5,547 nt of DNA from Bacteroidota bacterium. Lineage in GTDB: Bacteria > Bacteroidota > Bacteroidia > Flavobacteriales_D > JABDKJ01. Where the stretch lies: NCBI GenBank assembly GCA_027621335.1, contig JAQCAN010000173.1, positions 1-5,547 of the forward strand, given 5' to 3'. How positions within the stretch are numbered: the stretch's first letter is position 1; each line of letters starts with the position of its first letter. Of the stretch, positions 1-5,547 are shown in pieces. The notes beneath the pieces are model-generated. The model was not told where the DNA came from and made no database searches. It worked only from the letters and a program-made list of their open reading frames with translations. The position numbers and the translations under genes are program-made.

Positions 1-1
1 A

Positions 2-139
2 GGTATCAATGAAGATACCATTAGGGATTACGCTCTTTGTGGTGTTGATTACATCTCCATGGGTGCTCTGACTCATCAGATACAGAGCTTGGATCTTAGT
101 TTGAAAGCAGATTTCCATGTGGCTGAAATGGAAAGATGA
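2..139 (+). CDS. nadC: Nicotinate-nucleotide pyrophosphorylase (quinolinate phosphoribosyltransferase), C-terminal end only
   Basis: The reading frame is open from the window edge to a TGA at 137-139, giving 45 residues with the 5' part of the gene missing. The enzyme converts quinolinate and PRPP to nicotinate mononucleotide, CO2 and pyrophosphate in de novo NAD synthesis, in the cytoplasm. The visible peptide starts GINEDTIRDYALCGVDYISM and continues with GALTHQIQSLDLSLK. This matches the end of the family's alpha/beta barrel, where a 'GVDY(I/L)S-x-GALTH' strand-loop and a following 'LD-(L/I)-S-(L/M)' helix are highly conserved. The final ten residues (ADFHVAEMER) are a variable tail. Its last 23 bases overlap the start of the next gene in another frame, which suggests co-transcription and perhaps translational coupling. 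Identification rests on this short but characteristic segment. Confidence 0.88.
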   Translation, partial: GINEDTIRDYALCGVDYISMGALTHQIQSLDLSLKADFHVAEMER

Positions 140-1073
140 CTTCTTGAATTCAAAGCTCGTAAAAGGAGCCTTGAATACCGCTGAACGACTGAAAGTGCCC
201 AGGTCAGGCGATCAAAGTGTTCTTACGGTGACCAAGTTCTTCATCGAAGGTCTCAGCAATGGTGCTTTGGCTCTGCGGGCCTCGGCCATTTCCTTCCAAT
301 TGATCATGGCCTTCTTCCCTACGATCATCCTTCTATTTTCATTGATTCCATACATCTCACCCGATTTCCAAGACCTCCTTTTGAATTACATCTTTCAAGT
401 TATTCCTTCTGAGGCCACATCCCTTTTTGGGGATACTATCAAAGACCTGGTAATGAATAAAAGACAAGGCATCTTGTCGATCACCTTCATCTTCGTCTTC
501 TATTACTCTTCAAGAGCAGTTTCAGCTATTCTTGCCGCCTTCAGTGAGTCAGTGAACCTTGTGAACAAGCGACATCCTATACGACAATTCCTCGTTTCTC
601 TGCTCATCATGCTTATGCTCTCTGTATTGGTCATCACTGCTCTCGCCTTGATAACAGCCAGTGATTGGTTGGCCGCCTACTTAGGTGATCTCGATATTAT
701 TGGAGATAGCATACAGAGGGTAGGTTTCTATGTCCTGAACTACCTTATGGTACTCTTCCTTTTCATGTTGGCCATCAGTATTCTATATAATATGGGGAAT
801 GTGGATGATAAAACATGGACCATCTTCTCTGCAGGGACCCTGACCACGGCCGTCTCCATGATACTGCTCTCTTTAGGTTTTGCATCCTACATCACTCGAT
901 TCGCAACCTATAACCAACTCTATGGTTATGTGGGTTCCATCATCATATTCTGCCTTTGGCTTTATTTCAATAGCATGGTGCTGCTTATCGGATTCGAGCT
1001 GAATGCCTCCATATCAAAGGGCATAATGCTCGAGAAGATCGGTGAGCATTCACCTGTTGTAAAGAAGGAATAG
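117..1073 (+). CDS. yihY: YihY/virulence factor BrkB family inner-membrane protein
   Basis: A 318-residue polytopic membrane protein of the YihY/BrkB family. These proteins were once labelled 'ribonuclease BN' in error, and their molecular function is still not settled. A hydrophilic N-terminus of about 50 residues is followed by six hydrophobic segments at roughly 58-80, 118-141, 156-182, 203-225, 236-258 and 270-295, then a short charged tail ending VVKKE. Family-typical features are the N-terminal 'RASAISFQLIMAFFPTIILL' segment (54-73, helix 1) and, in the last helix, YNQLYGYVGS (265-274) and LLIGFELNAS (289-298). The length is normal for the family. ATG 117 is chosen because the next in-frame Met is residue 64, inside the first membrane helix. 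No Shine-Dalgarno precedes it and the start lies inside nadC, so translation may depend on nadC read-through. Its 3' end overlaps the convergent lipoprotein gene by 24 bases. Confident in the family; function unknown. Confidence 0.9.
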   Translation: MWLKWKDDFLNSKLVKGALNTAERLKVPRSGDQSVLTVTKFFIEGLSNGALALRASAISFQLIMAFFPTIILLFSLIPYISPDFQDLLLNYIFQVIPSEATSLFGDTIKDLVMNKRQGILSITFIFVFYYSSRAVSAILAAFSESVNLVNKRHPIRQFLVSLLIMLMLSVLVITALALITASDWLAAYLGDLDIIGDSIQRVGFYVLNYLMVLFLFMLAISILYNMGNVDDKTWTIFSAGTLTTAVSMILLSLGFASYITRFATYNQLYGYVGSIIIFCLWLYFNSMVLLIGFELNASISKGIMLEKIGEHSPVVKKE

Positions 1074-2312
1074 CTTTTCGGAGTTGGGCATTAGACTTTC
1101 AGAGCCCACTTCAATCCAAGGAAAGAGATTAAATACCCTGAGAAGGTCATTTTCAATGAAATATAATCTTCCATTGACTTCATCAATCTGTATTGAACTT
1201 ACAGCAGTTCCAGAGTATAAGATCTGTACCTGCTGACCTGCTGTCAGCCTGTAGATCTCATCTCCCTTAAGGATATAAAGCTCATTCAGGTAACCCCACA
1301 TTTCTCGTATCTCCTCATCTCCGGGCACATCAATAGGCGTTGTGCCTCCTGTCAGCACGTTGAAGATCTTGATATCACCTGAAGGAACAGCCATCGCCAA
1401 TTCATTCTCACTCTTGAATCGGAGGATATCCGCTTGAAAACTAAGCAAGCGTTCTTCAATCCTGACCCCACTATCCCTAAAGAACGTCACAAGCACTTGA
1501 AGTCCATTATTCCTTCTCAAACTGAGCCAGACCTCATCATCCGATGATGCGAGATCCAGGATTTCTTCGTCAGCCTCCAAAGGCAAGGAGCCCACTATTG
1601 ACCCGTTCCTGGAGAAAATCCGGACCCCGTCTGTCGCGATGGTTACTAAAAGTTCGTTCCGATGGGCATCGAAATCCATATCAGATATGACCGCGTCATC
1701 CTCTAAATTCAACGACCAAATCCCTTGGAATCCATTCGGATAGATGAATGCACTTAGTGTTGATTCATCTGAACTAAGGAAGAGTCGATCATCCGATTGA
1801 CTAATAGCAACTTTGTAATCTCCACCATCTGTGACATACGTCTCCATCTCCCCAGTCAGAAGAACATAGGAAATCTGTGTTTGGGAGCCTGATAGGCTAC
1901 CGTACATAAAACCTTCTAATGTCCGCGGGACTTCTATTAACGTTAATGGCAAGAACGCTTTGCTTTCATTCTCACCATCGCTTGCTGTAATCTGCAGACT
2001 ATATGGACCCGATTCCAAGGTGATATCATCAATGACAAAGGCCACATTGAAGTTCACTTCCTGCTCTGAGTATGTATTAGTGAATGAAGGGCCAACAGCA
2101 ATCGCATCACTGTTGATCAAACTCAACCTAACGCTTTGGACTTGTTGATCATCTTCGATTGTTGCATTGACTGAAAGAGTGTCTGGAAGGAAGAACGTGA
2201 GCCCCGAATTTGGACTTATGAAGTCTATGAAAGGCGCTGTCTCATCCTTCTCTTTTCGGCATCCTGAAGAAAGAAGGGAAAGTAAGAACAGTACTCCAAT
2301 TATCCTGAGCAT
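1050..2312 (-). CDS. Putative surface lipoprotein: Ig-like domain plus beta-propeller, function unknown
   Basis: A 420-residue protein that I cannot assign to a named family. Residues 1-17 form a lipoprotein signal peptide (MLRIIGVLFLLSLLSSG) ending before Cys18, the likely lipidated residue. The next residues, RKEKDE, are strongly charged and resemble the Bacteroidota lipoprotein export signal that sends lipoproteins to the cell surface (inference). Residues about 24-128 look like an Ig/cadherin-like beta-sandwich: 'TAPFIDFISPNSG' at its start, then alternating strands and 'YSLQITASDGENES'. Residues about 166-400 contain six units that recur every 40 residues or so, each a buried strand, a D/N-rich turn, then strands such as 'NELLVTIATDGVRIFSRNG'. 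This pattern suggests a six- or seven-bladed propeller. The stop overlaps the convergent yihY end. ATG 2312 is the only Met before the signal peptide core and has no Shine-Dalgarno. No catalytic motif is visible; a binding or scaffold role is a guess. Confidence 0.85.
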   Translation of the reverse strand: MLRIIGVLFLLSLLSSGCRKEKDETAPFIDFISPNSGLTFFLPDTLSVNATIEDDQQVQSVRLSLINSDAIAVGPSFTNTYSEQEVNFNVAFVIDDITLESGPYSLQITASDGENESKAFLPLTLIEVPRTLEGFMYGSLSGSQTQISYVLLTGEMETYVTDGGDYKVAISQSDDRLFLSSDESTLSAFIYPNGFQGIWSLNLEDDAVISDMDFDAHRNELLVTIATDGVRIFSRNGSIVGSLPLEADEEILDLASSDDEVWLSLRRNNGLQVLVTFFRDSGVRIEERLLSFQADILRFKSENELAMAVPSGDIKIFNVLTGGTTPIDVPGDEEIREMWGYLNELYILKGDEIYRLTAGQQVQILYSGTAVSSIQIDEVNGRLYFIENDLLRVFNLFPWIEVGSESLMPNSEKLFLLYNR

Positions 2313-2318
2313 AATTCT

Positions 2319-2353
2319 GAAAGATAGTACTGGAATGATATTCAGATATCAAA
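2319..2353 (-). promoter_or_regulatory. Candidate promoter for the lipoprotein gene
   Basis: On the minus strand, TTTG (2353-2350) is followed after 23 bases by TATCTTTC (2326-2319). This fits the Bacteroidota consensus TTTG / TAnnTTTG except for the last base. The start codon at 2312 lies only six bases after the -7 box, so the transcript would be leaderless or nearly so. The spacing is at the long end of the reported range. A perfect palindrome (2356-2371) lies three bases upstream of the -33 box. Moderately supported pattern match only. Confidence 0.45.
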
Positions 2354-2355
2354 GC

Positions 2356-2371
2356 TTCAACAATTGTTGAA
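2356..2371. repeat. Perfect 16-base palindrome, possible operator
   Basis: TTCAACAATTGTTGAA reads identically on both strands with no spacer, and all eight base pairs match. It lies in the divergent region between the lipoprotein gene and dnaB, directly upstream of the lipoprotein -33 box and about 80 bases before the dnaB start codon. With no loop it would not make a good RNA hairpin, so a binding site for a dimeric DNA-binding protein is the natural reading. No regulator gene is in the window and I do not recognise the site as a known operator. The palindrome is certain; the function is inferred. Confidence 0.5.
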
Positions 2372-2415
2372 AATGTCTGTGGACAGGAGTTCTCAATGAC
2401 ATGAACAACTCTTAC

Positions 2416-2445
2416 TTTAAAGCAAGGATAGGAGTTATACCTTCG
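2416..2445 (+). promoter_or_regulatory. Weak candidate promoter for dnaB
   Basis: TTTA (2416-2419), an 18-base spacer and TACCTTCG (2438-2445) form an imperfect match to the Bacteroidota TTTG / TAnnTTTG promoter, with one mismatch in each box. The dnaB ATG lies seven bases further on, a geometry like that of the other two candidate promoters in the window. Because of the mismatches this could be coincidence. No better match was found between 2313 and 2452 on the plus strand. Confidence 0.25.
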
Positions 2446-2452
2446 GCACCCC

Positions 2453-3997
2453 ATGGAAGAGATCACTAAGAAGAAAGCTACAGATAGACTGAACAGAACG
2501 TTGAGTTTTGGTAACACGGCTATCGAAGGAGGGAAATTACCTCCCCAAGCTCTCGACTTGGAAGAAGCTGTTCTAGGAGCTATCCTTCTAGATTCCAAGG
2601 CTCTGAATGACGTCATAGACGCACTGATTCCTGAAGCCTTTTACGACACGCGTCATCAGAAGATCTTCAATGCTGTCGTCTCCTTGTTCAATGAGTCCAA
2701 ACCTATAGACATCCTCACAGTCACTGAGAAACTCAGGACTACGTCCGATCTGGATGTCGTAGGAGGACCATTCTTCATCGCACAATTGACGAATAAGGTC
2801 GCGTCCACCGCTAATGCTGAGGTTCATGCGCGGATCATTACGCAGAAGTATATCATGCGTGAACTTATCAGGATAAGCAGTGAGACCATCAAAGAGGCCT
2901 ATGATGAGACCACAGATGTCTTTGATTTATTGGATAAGACAGAAGGGAAATTATTCTCAGTCTCAGAGAGTAACTTGAAACGGTCTTATGACGAGATGTC
3001 CTCGTTGATGAGAGAGGCCTTGGAGAACATCGAAGAGGTGATGAACTCTGATGAAGGCGTGAGCGGAGTTCCATCTGGATTTAGAGATCTGGATAAAATC
3101 ACATCAGGTTGGCAGAAATCGGATATGATTGTGATCGCTGCCAGACCAGGAATGGGAAAAACTGCTTTTGTACTTTCCATGGCGCGAAATATTGCTGTGG
3201 ATCATCAGAGACCGGTGGCCGTGTTCTCATTGGAAATGTCCTCCGTTCAATTGGTGCAAAGATTGATCTCCAGTGAGACAGAAATCTCCTCTGAGAAATT
3301 GAGAAAAGGGGACCTCAGACCCGATGAATTCCAGCTCATCCATTCGCGTATTGGTAAGCTTTCGAAAGCTCCTCTTTTCATAGATGATACTCCTGCCCTT
3401 TCTGTATTTGAATTACGAGCAAAGTGCAGGCGACTGAAACAGCAGCATAATATAGAATTGGTAGTGATCGACTACCTCCAACTAATGACCGCTGGTGGAG
3501 ATAAAGGAAACAGAGAACAAGAGATCTCCACTATTTCCAGGTCCATTAAGAGTATTGCCAAGGAACTGAACATTCCAGTCATTGCCCTGTCCCAGTTGAA
3601 CCGTTCGGTAGAGACAAGAGGTGGAGACAAGAAGCCTCAGCTATCAGATCTGAGAGAGTCGGGGGCCATTGAGCAGGATGCCGACCTCGTATCCTTCATC
3701 TATCGCCCTGAGTACTATGGCATCGAAGAGTACGAGAATGGAATGCCCACCAAAGGGGTTGGAGAATTCATCATTGCCAAACACAGGAACGGAGCATTGG
3801 AAAGCGTGAGATTGAGCTTCAAGAATCACTTGGCCAAATTCACGGATCTGGATGCATTCGACTTCGATGATCCTTTGAATCCTTTGGGCCCGTCCACGGG
3901 TTTTGAAGAAACCGGTCCAACGATAACACTTCAAAGTAAGATGAACGATGAGTGGGATAACGAGGACCTCATACAGGATGACATTCCCGATTTCTAA
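2453..3997 (+). CDS. dnaB: Replicative DNA helicase DnaB
   Basis: A complete 514-residue hexameric helicase that unwinds the replication fork 5'->3' with ATP, loaded at the origin and partnered by primase DnaG. A short variable N-terminus (1-28) precedes the DnaB N-terminal domain, which begins LPPQALDLEEAVLGAILLDS (29-48) and runs to about 130. A linker follows to about 200, then the RecA-like ATPase core to about 465. Visible motifs are Walker A (RPGMGKTA, Lys236), catalytic Glu261 in FSLEMSS, Walker B (VVIDYLQL, Asp340), the ALSQLNR motif with Gln381, the LSDLRESGAIEQDADLV segment (398-414) and the Arg-finger region IAKHRNG (441-447). There is no intein. An acidic tail ends QDDIPDF. ATG 2453 is the only ATG after the in-frame TAG at 2429-2431, and no Shine-Dalgarno precedes it. 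The gene diverges from the lipoprotein gene and is followed after 48 bases by the secreted protein. Confidence 0.98.
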   Translation: MEEITKKKATDRLNRTLSFGNTAIEGGKLPPQALDLEEAVLGAILLDSKALNDVIDALIPEAFYDTRHQKIFNAVVSLFNESKPIDILTVTEKLRTTSDLDVVGGPFFIAQLTNKVASTANAEVHARIITQKYIMRELIRISSETIKEAYDETTDVFDLLDKTEGKLFSVSESNLKRSYDEMSSLMREALENIEEVMNSDEGVSGVPSGFRDLDKITSGWQKSDMIVIAARPGMGKTAFVLSMARNIAVDHQRPVAVFSLEMSSVQLVQRLISSETEISSEKLRKGDLRPDEFQLIHSRIGKLSKAPLFIDDTPALSVFELRAKCRRLKQQHNIELVVIDYLQLMTAGGDKGNREQEISTISRSIKSIAKELNIPVIALSQLNRSVETRGGDKKPQLSDLRESGAIEQDADLVSFIYRPEYYGIEEYENGMPTKGVGEFIIAKHRNGALESVRLSFKNHLAKFTDLDAFDFDDPLNPLGPSTGFEETGPTITLQSKMNDEWDNEDLIQDDIPDF

Positions 3998-4000
3998 TCA

Positions 4001-4032
4001 TTTGTCTTTGGCAGGTATTGGCTCTATTTTTG
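4001..4032 (+). promoter_or_regulatory. Bacteroidota-type promoter for the secreted protein gene
   Basis: TTTG (4001-4004), a 20-base spacer and TATTTTTG (4025-4032) match the Bacteroidota housekeeping promoter consensus (TTTG / TAnnTTTG) at every fixed position. The match starts four bases after the dnaB stop codon and ends 13 bases before the ATG at 4046. It therefore sits exactly in the 48-base gap and predicts a leader of about ten bases. A second TTTG at 4007-4010 lies 14 bases from the -7 box and is less well placed. This is the best promoter match in the window and implies the downstream gene need not depend on dnaB transcription. Confidence 0.65.
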
Positions 4033-4045
4033 AGCAAATGCCATT

Positions 4046-5317
4046 ATGAAGAACTTCTCTTTACGCCTCATCTTGATTCTTGCCCTGATTCCTGCGAGTC
4101 AGAGCATTTTTGCCTCTAAGATTCTAATCCCCATGGATGAGTCCCAAAAGAATCATCTCAAGGCCTATGGCATAGCATTCTGGATCCTTCAGAATGACAT
4201 AGAGGTAGAATGGCTATTGAATTATAGAGGAGGGAGCTTTATGGTTTCACATTACTCCGACATAGAGGAGGAATGCGTCATCAGGGGAGTCAGCTATCAA
4301 GTCATTGCAGACATCCAAGCCTCTCAGATTCTAGCTGAAATTGCTGATGCCGAGGTCAATATGGAAAGTGTCAAGCTAGAGAAAGCTCCAAAAGTAGCAG
4401 TGTATTCCCCTAAAAGTAAATTGCCTTGGGATGATGCGGTTACACTAGTGATGACCTACGCTGAGATTCCTTATGATATTATATATGATGAAGACATCAT
4501 CCGAGGTCTTCTCCCTACATACGATTGGCTGCATCTGCATCACGAAGATTTTACAGGTCAGTACGGAAAATTCTACGCCAGCTATAAGAATGAAGCTTGG
4601 TATCAAAATCAAGTCAAGGAATTGGAAAGCTTGGCTGCCAATCTCGGTTTCGATAAAGTCTCCGAATTGAAGAAAGCTGTTGTAACCACCATTTCCAATT
4701 ACGTGGCAGGTGGAGGATACCTGTTCACCATGTGCTCTGGGACTGATAGTTTTGATATTGCTCGTGCTGCTATGAACACCGATATATGTGAAAGCATGTT
4801 CGATGGTGACCCAGCTGATCCAAATGCACAATCAAAACTTGACTTCGAGGCCTGTTTTGCCTTCGAGGATTTCAAATTAGTGAAGAATCCATTGCAGTAT
4901 GAATTCTCCGACATCGATGCTACTGATATTCATAATAAGGTGGGACAGACGAATGACTTCTTTGTTCTTTTCGACTTTTCAGCCAAATGGGATGTTGTTC
5001 CAACTATGCTTACACAAAACCATGAAAAGGTCGTTAGAGGCTTTATGGGGCAGACCACTGCTTTTAGGAGGAACTTGATAAAGTCGAGTACCCTGGTGAT
5101 GGGAGAGTCGCCAAAATATGGGACGGCCAAATACATCCACGGGGAATATGGACTAGGTCAATGGACGTTCTATGGAGGACATGATCCTGAAGACTATACC
5201 CATAGGGTGAATGACCCACCCACTGACTTGAATCTTTTTCCGAACTCCGCAGGATACAGGCTCATTCTGAATAATATCCTTTTCCCAGCCGCAAAGAAGA
5301 AAAAACAGAAGACTTGA
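4046..5317 (+). CDS. Secreted conserved protein, usually labelled 'asparagine synthetase B' in flavobacteria; true function unknown
   Basis: A 423-residue protein with an N-terminal signal peptide (basic MKNFSLR, then a hydrophobic stretch, likely cut near Ala23), so it probably acts in the periplasm or outside the cell. From memory it is very close to a family widespread in Bacteroidota and labelled 'asparagine synthetase B'. It has neither the N-terminal nucleophile Cys2 glutaminase nor the SGGxDS ATP-pyrophosphatase motif of AsnB and is too short, so I do not accept that function. Conserved-looking blocks are ILIPMDESQKNHLKAYGIAF (26-45), LLNYRGGSF (57-65), YDWLHLHHEDFTGQYGKFY (159-177), YVAGGGYLFTMCSGTDSFD (219-237), ICESMFDGD (247-255), RGFMGQTT (331-338) and FYGGHDPEDYTHR (375-387). 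The order strand-helix-strand, a Cys230 after a glycine-rich strand, and the late GHDPE suggest a class I glutamine amidotransferase-like (ThuA-like) fold; this is inference. The C-terminus is basic (AAKKKKQKT). It has its own promoter. No Shine-Dalgarno; ATG 4046 is fixed by the signal peptide. Confidence 0.9.
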   Translation: MKNFSLRLILILALIPASQSIFASKILIPMDESQKNHLKAYGIAFWILQNDIEVEWLLNYRGGSFMVSHYSDIEEECVIRGVSYQVIADIQASQILAEIADAEVNMESVKLEKAPKVAVYSPKSKLPWDDAVTLVMTYAEIPYDIIYDEDIIRGLLPTYDWLHLHHEDFTGQYGKFYASYKNEAWYQNQVKELESLAANLGFDKVSELKKAVVTTISNYVAGGGYLFTMCSGTDSFDIARAAMNTDICESMFDGDPADPNAQSKLDFEACFAFEDFKLVKNPLQYEFSDIDATDIHNKVGQTNDFFVLFDFSAKWDVVPTMLTQNHEKVVRGFMGQTTAFRRNLIKSSTLVMGESPKYGTAKYIHGEYGLGQWTFYGGHDPEDYTHRVNDPPTDLNLFPNSAGYRLILNNILFPAAKKKKQKT

Positions 5318-5547
5318 TGTGTCCTTCTTAGTTTCGGATTCCTACGATGTCAGATCGGCAAATAGAAAGCATTGAATCGATGCTGAAATACCCTTCTCTG
5401 CCCTGTACATATAATAGCACTGCGAACCCTAACTCCAATCAGGTCATTCTGAGAAACCTGAAGTACTTTCTAATCAGCTAGATTCAATGTGTGATGCCCG
5501 CTAGAATTTAAAGAGAGTCTTTAGAGATGATGAAATGGGCTAACACT
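5318..5547. other. Intergenic tail of the window, no clear gene
   Basis: Apart from the doubtful 44-residue frame, I see nothing definite here. There is no TAnnTTTG box and no strong hairpin followed by a T-run. An imperfect inverted repeat (CAGGT at 5440-5444, ACCTG at 5456-5460) and an AT-rich one (TAAAGA at 5509-5514, TCTTTA at 5518-5523) are both weak. Tandem ATGs at 5527 and 5530 open a frame (MMKWANT) that runs off the edge and could be the start of the next gene, but seven codons cannot support a call. Confidence 0.4.
5347..5481 (+). CDS. Doubtful 44-residue ORF
   Basis: An ATG-to-TAG frame encodes MSDRQIESIESMLKYPSLPC and 24 further residues ending NLKYFLIS. It starts 29 bases after the stop of the secreted protein gene. 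It has no hydrophobic core, no recognisable motif, no Shine-Dalgarno and no clear promoter of its own. It is listed because it is the only plus-strand frame I noted in the final 230 bases. It may well be chance, and the region may simply be intergenic. Confidence 0.12.
   Translation: MSDRQIESIESMLKYPSLPCTYNSTANPNSNQVILRNLKYFLIS

Noticed and set aside
2413..2420. TACTTTAA as a dnaB -7 box
   Set aside because: It differs from TAnnTTTG at two of six fixed bases and has no TTTG or TTG 17-23 bases upstream.
2242..2616. Minus-strand frame of 124 codons spanning the dnaB start and the lipoprotein 5' end
   Set aside because: It overlaps both well-supported genes and their promoters, its product has no family resemblance, and it is best explained as a shadow frame.
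2675..3190. Possible intein in DnaB at the Walker A region
   Set aside because: The helicase reads through Walker A (RPGMGKTA) and all later motifs without any insertion, and its length is normal.
3644..3934. Minus-strand frame of 96 codons inside dnaB
   Set aside because: It is antisense to the conserved DnaB ATPase core and has no family resemblance.
4445..4831. Minus-strand frame of 128 codons inside the secreted protein gene
   Set aside because: It lies wholly antisense to a conserved gene and its product shows no recognisable domain.
5440..5460. Inverted repeat CAGGT...ACCTG as a terminator
   Set aside because: The stem is only five pairs plus a bulged three-pair extension, there is no T-run after it, and it lies more than 120 bases beyond the preceding stop codon.
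5527..5547. Tandem ATGs opening a frame (MMKWANT) at the window edge
   Set aside because: Seven codons with no promoter or ribosome-binding site cannot support a gene call.
1..5547. Mobile element, CRISPR, tRNA, rRNA or defence system
   Set aside because: No transposase, terminal inverted repeats, repeat-spacer array, tRNA-like cloverleaf or nuclease/toxin genes were seen; the content is housekeeping plus envelope proteins.

Overview
The window looks like ordinary chromosomal DNA of a member of the Bacteroidota, most likely Flavobacteriia/Flavobacteriales. The grounds are: the close resemblance of DnaB and of the downstream secreted protein to flavobacterial proteins; the lack of Shine-Dalgarno sequences before all four complete genes; at least one good Bacteroidota-type promoter (TTTG, 20 bases, TAnnTTTG); and a lipoprotein with a charged segment right after its cysteine. 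The assignment rests on recalled protein families, not on a search.

Layout from left to right. Positions 2-139 (+) are the last 45 codons of nadC (NAD biosynthesis). A YihY/BrkB-family inner-membrane protein (117-1073, +) overlaps the nadC end by 23 bases, so the two are probably one transcript. A 420-residue lipoprotein lies on the opposite strand (2312 down to 1050), converging on yihY with a 24-base tail-to-tail overlap. It appears to carry an Ig-like domain followed by a beta-propeller, and its function is unknown. A 140-base divergent intergenic region (2313-2452) holds a candidate promoter for the lipoprotein, a perfect 16-base palindrome, and a weak candidate promoter for dnaB. The replicative helicase gene dnaB (2453-3997, +) is complete, with all catalytic motifs and no intein. 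After a 48-base gap with a textbook Bacteroidota promoter comes a 423-residue secreted protein (4046-5317, +). Its family is commonly labelled 'asparagine synthetase B' in flavobacterial genomes, but it shows none of the hallmarks of that enzyme. The last 230 bases hold only a doubtful 44-codon ORF.

The genes do not form one pathway: they are housekeeping functions (NAD synthesis, DNA replication) interleaved with envelope or export proteins. I see no mobile element, CRISPR array, RNA gene, toxin-antitoxin pair or defence system. The items most worth a second look are the doubtful functional label of the secreted protein, the palindrome between the divergent promoters, the very short predicted leaders, the architecture of the lipoprotein, and the SSB-like acidic tip of DnaB.
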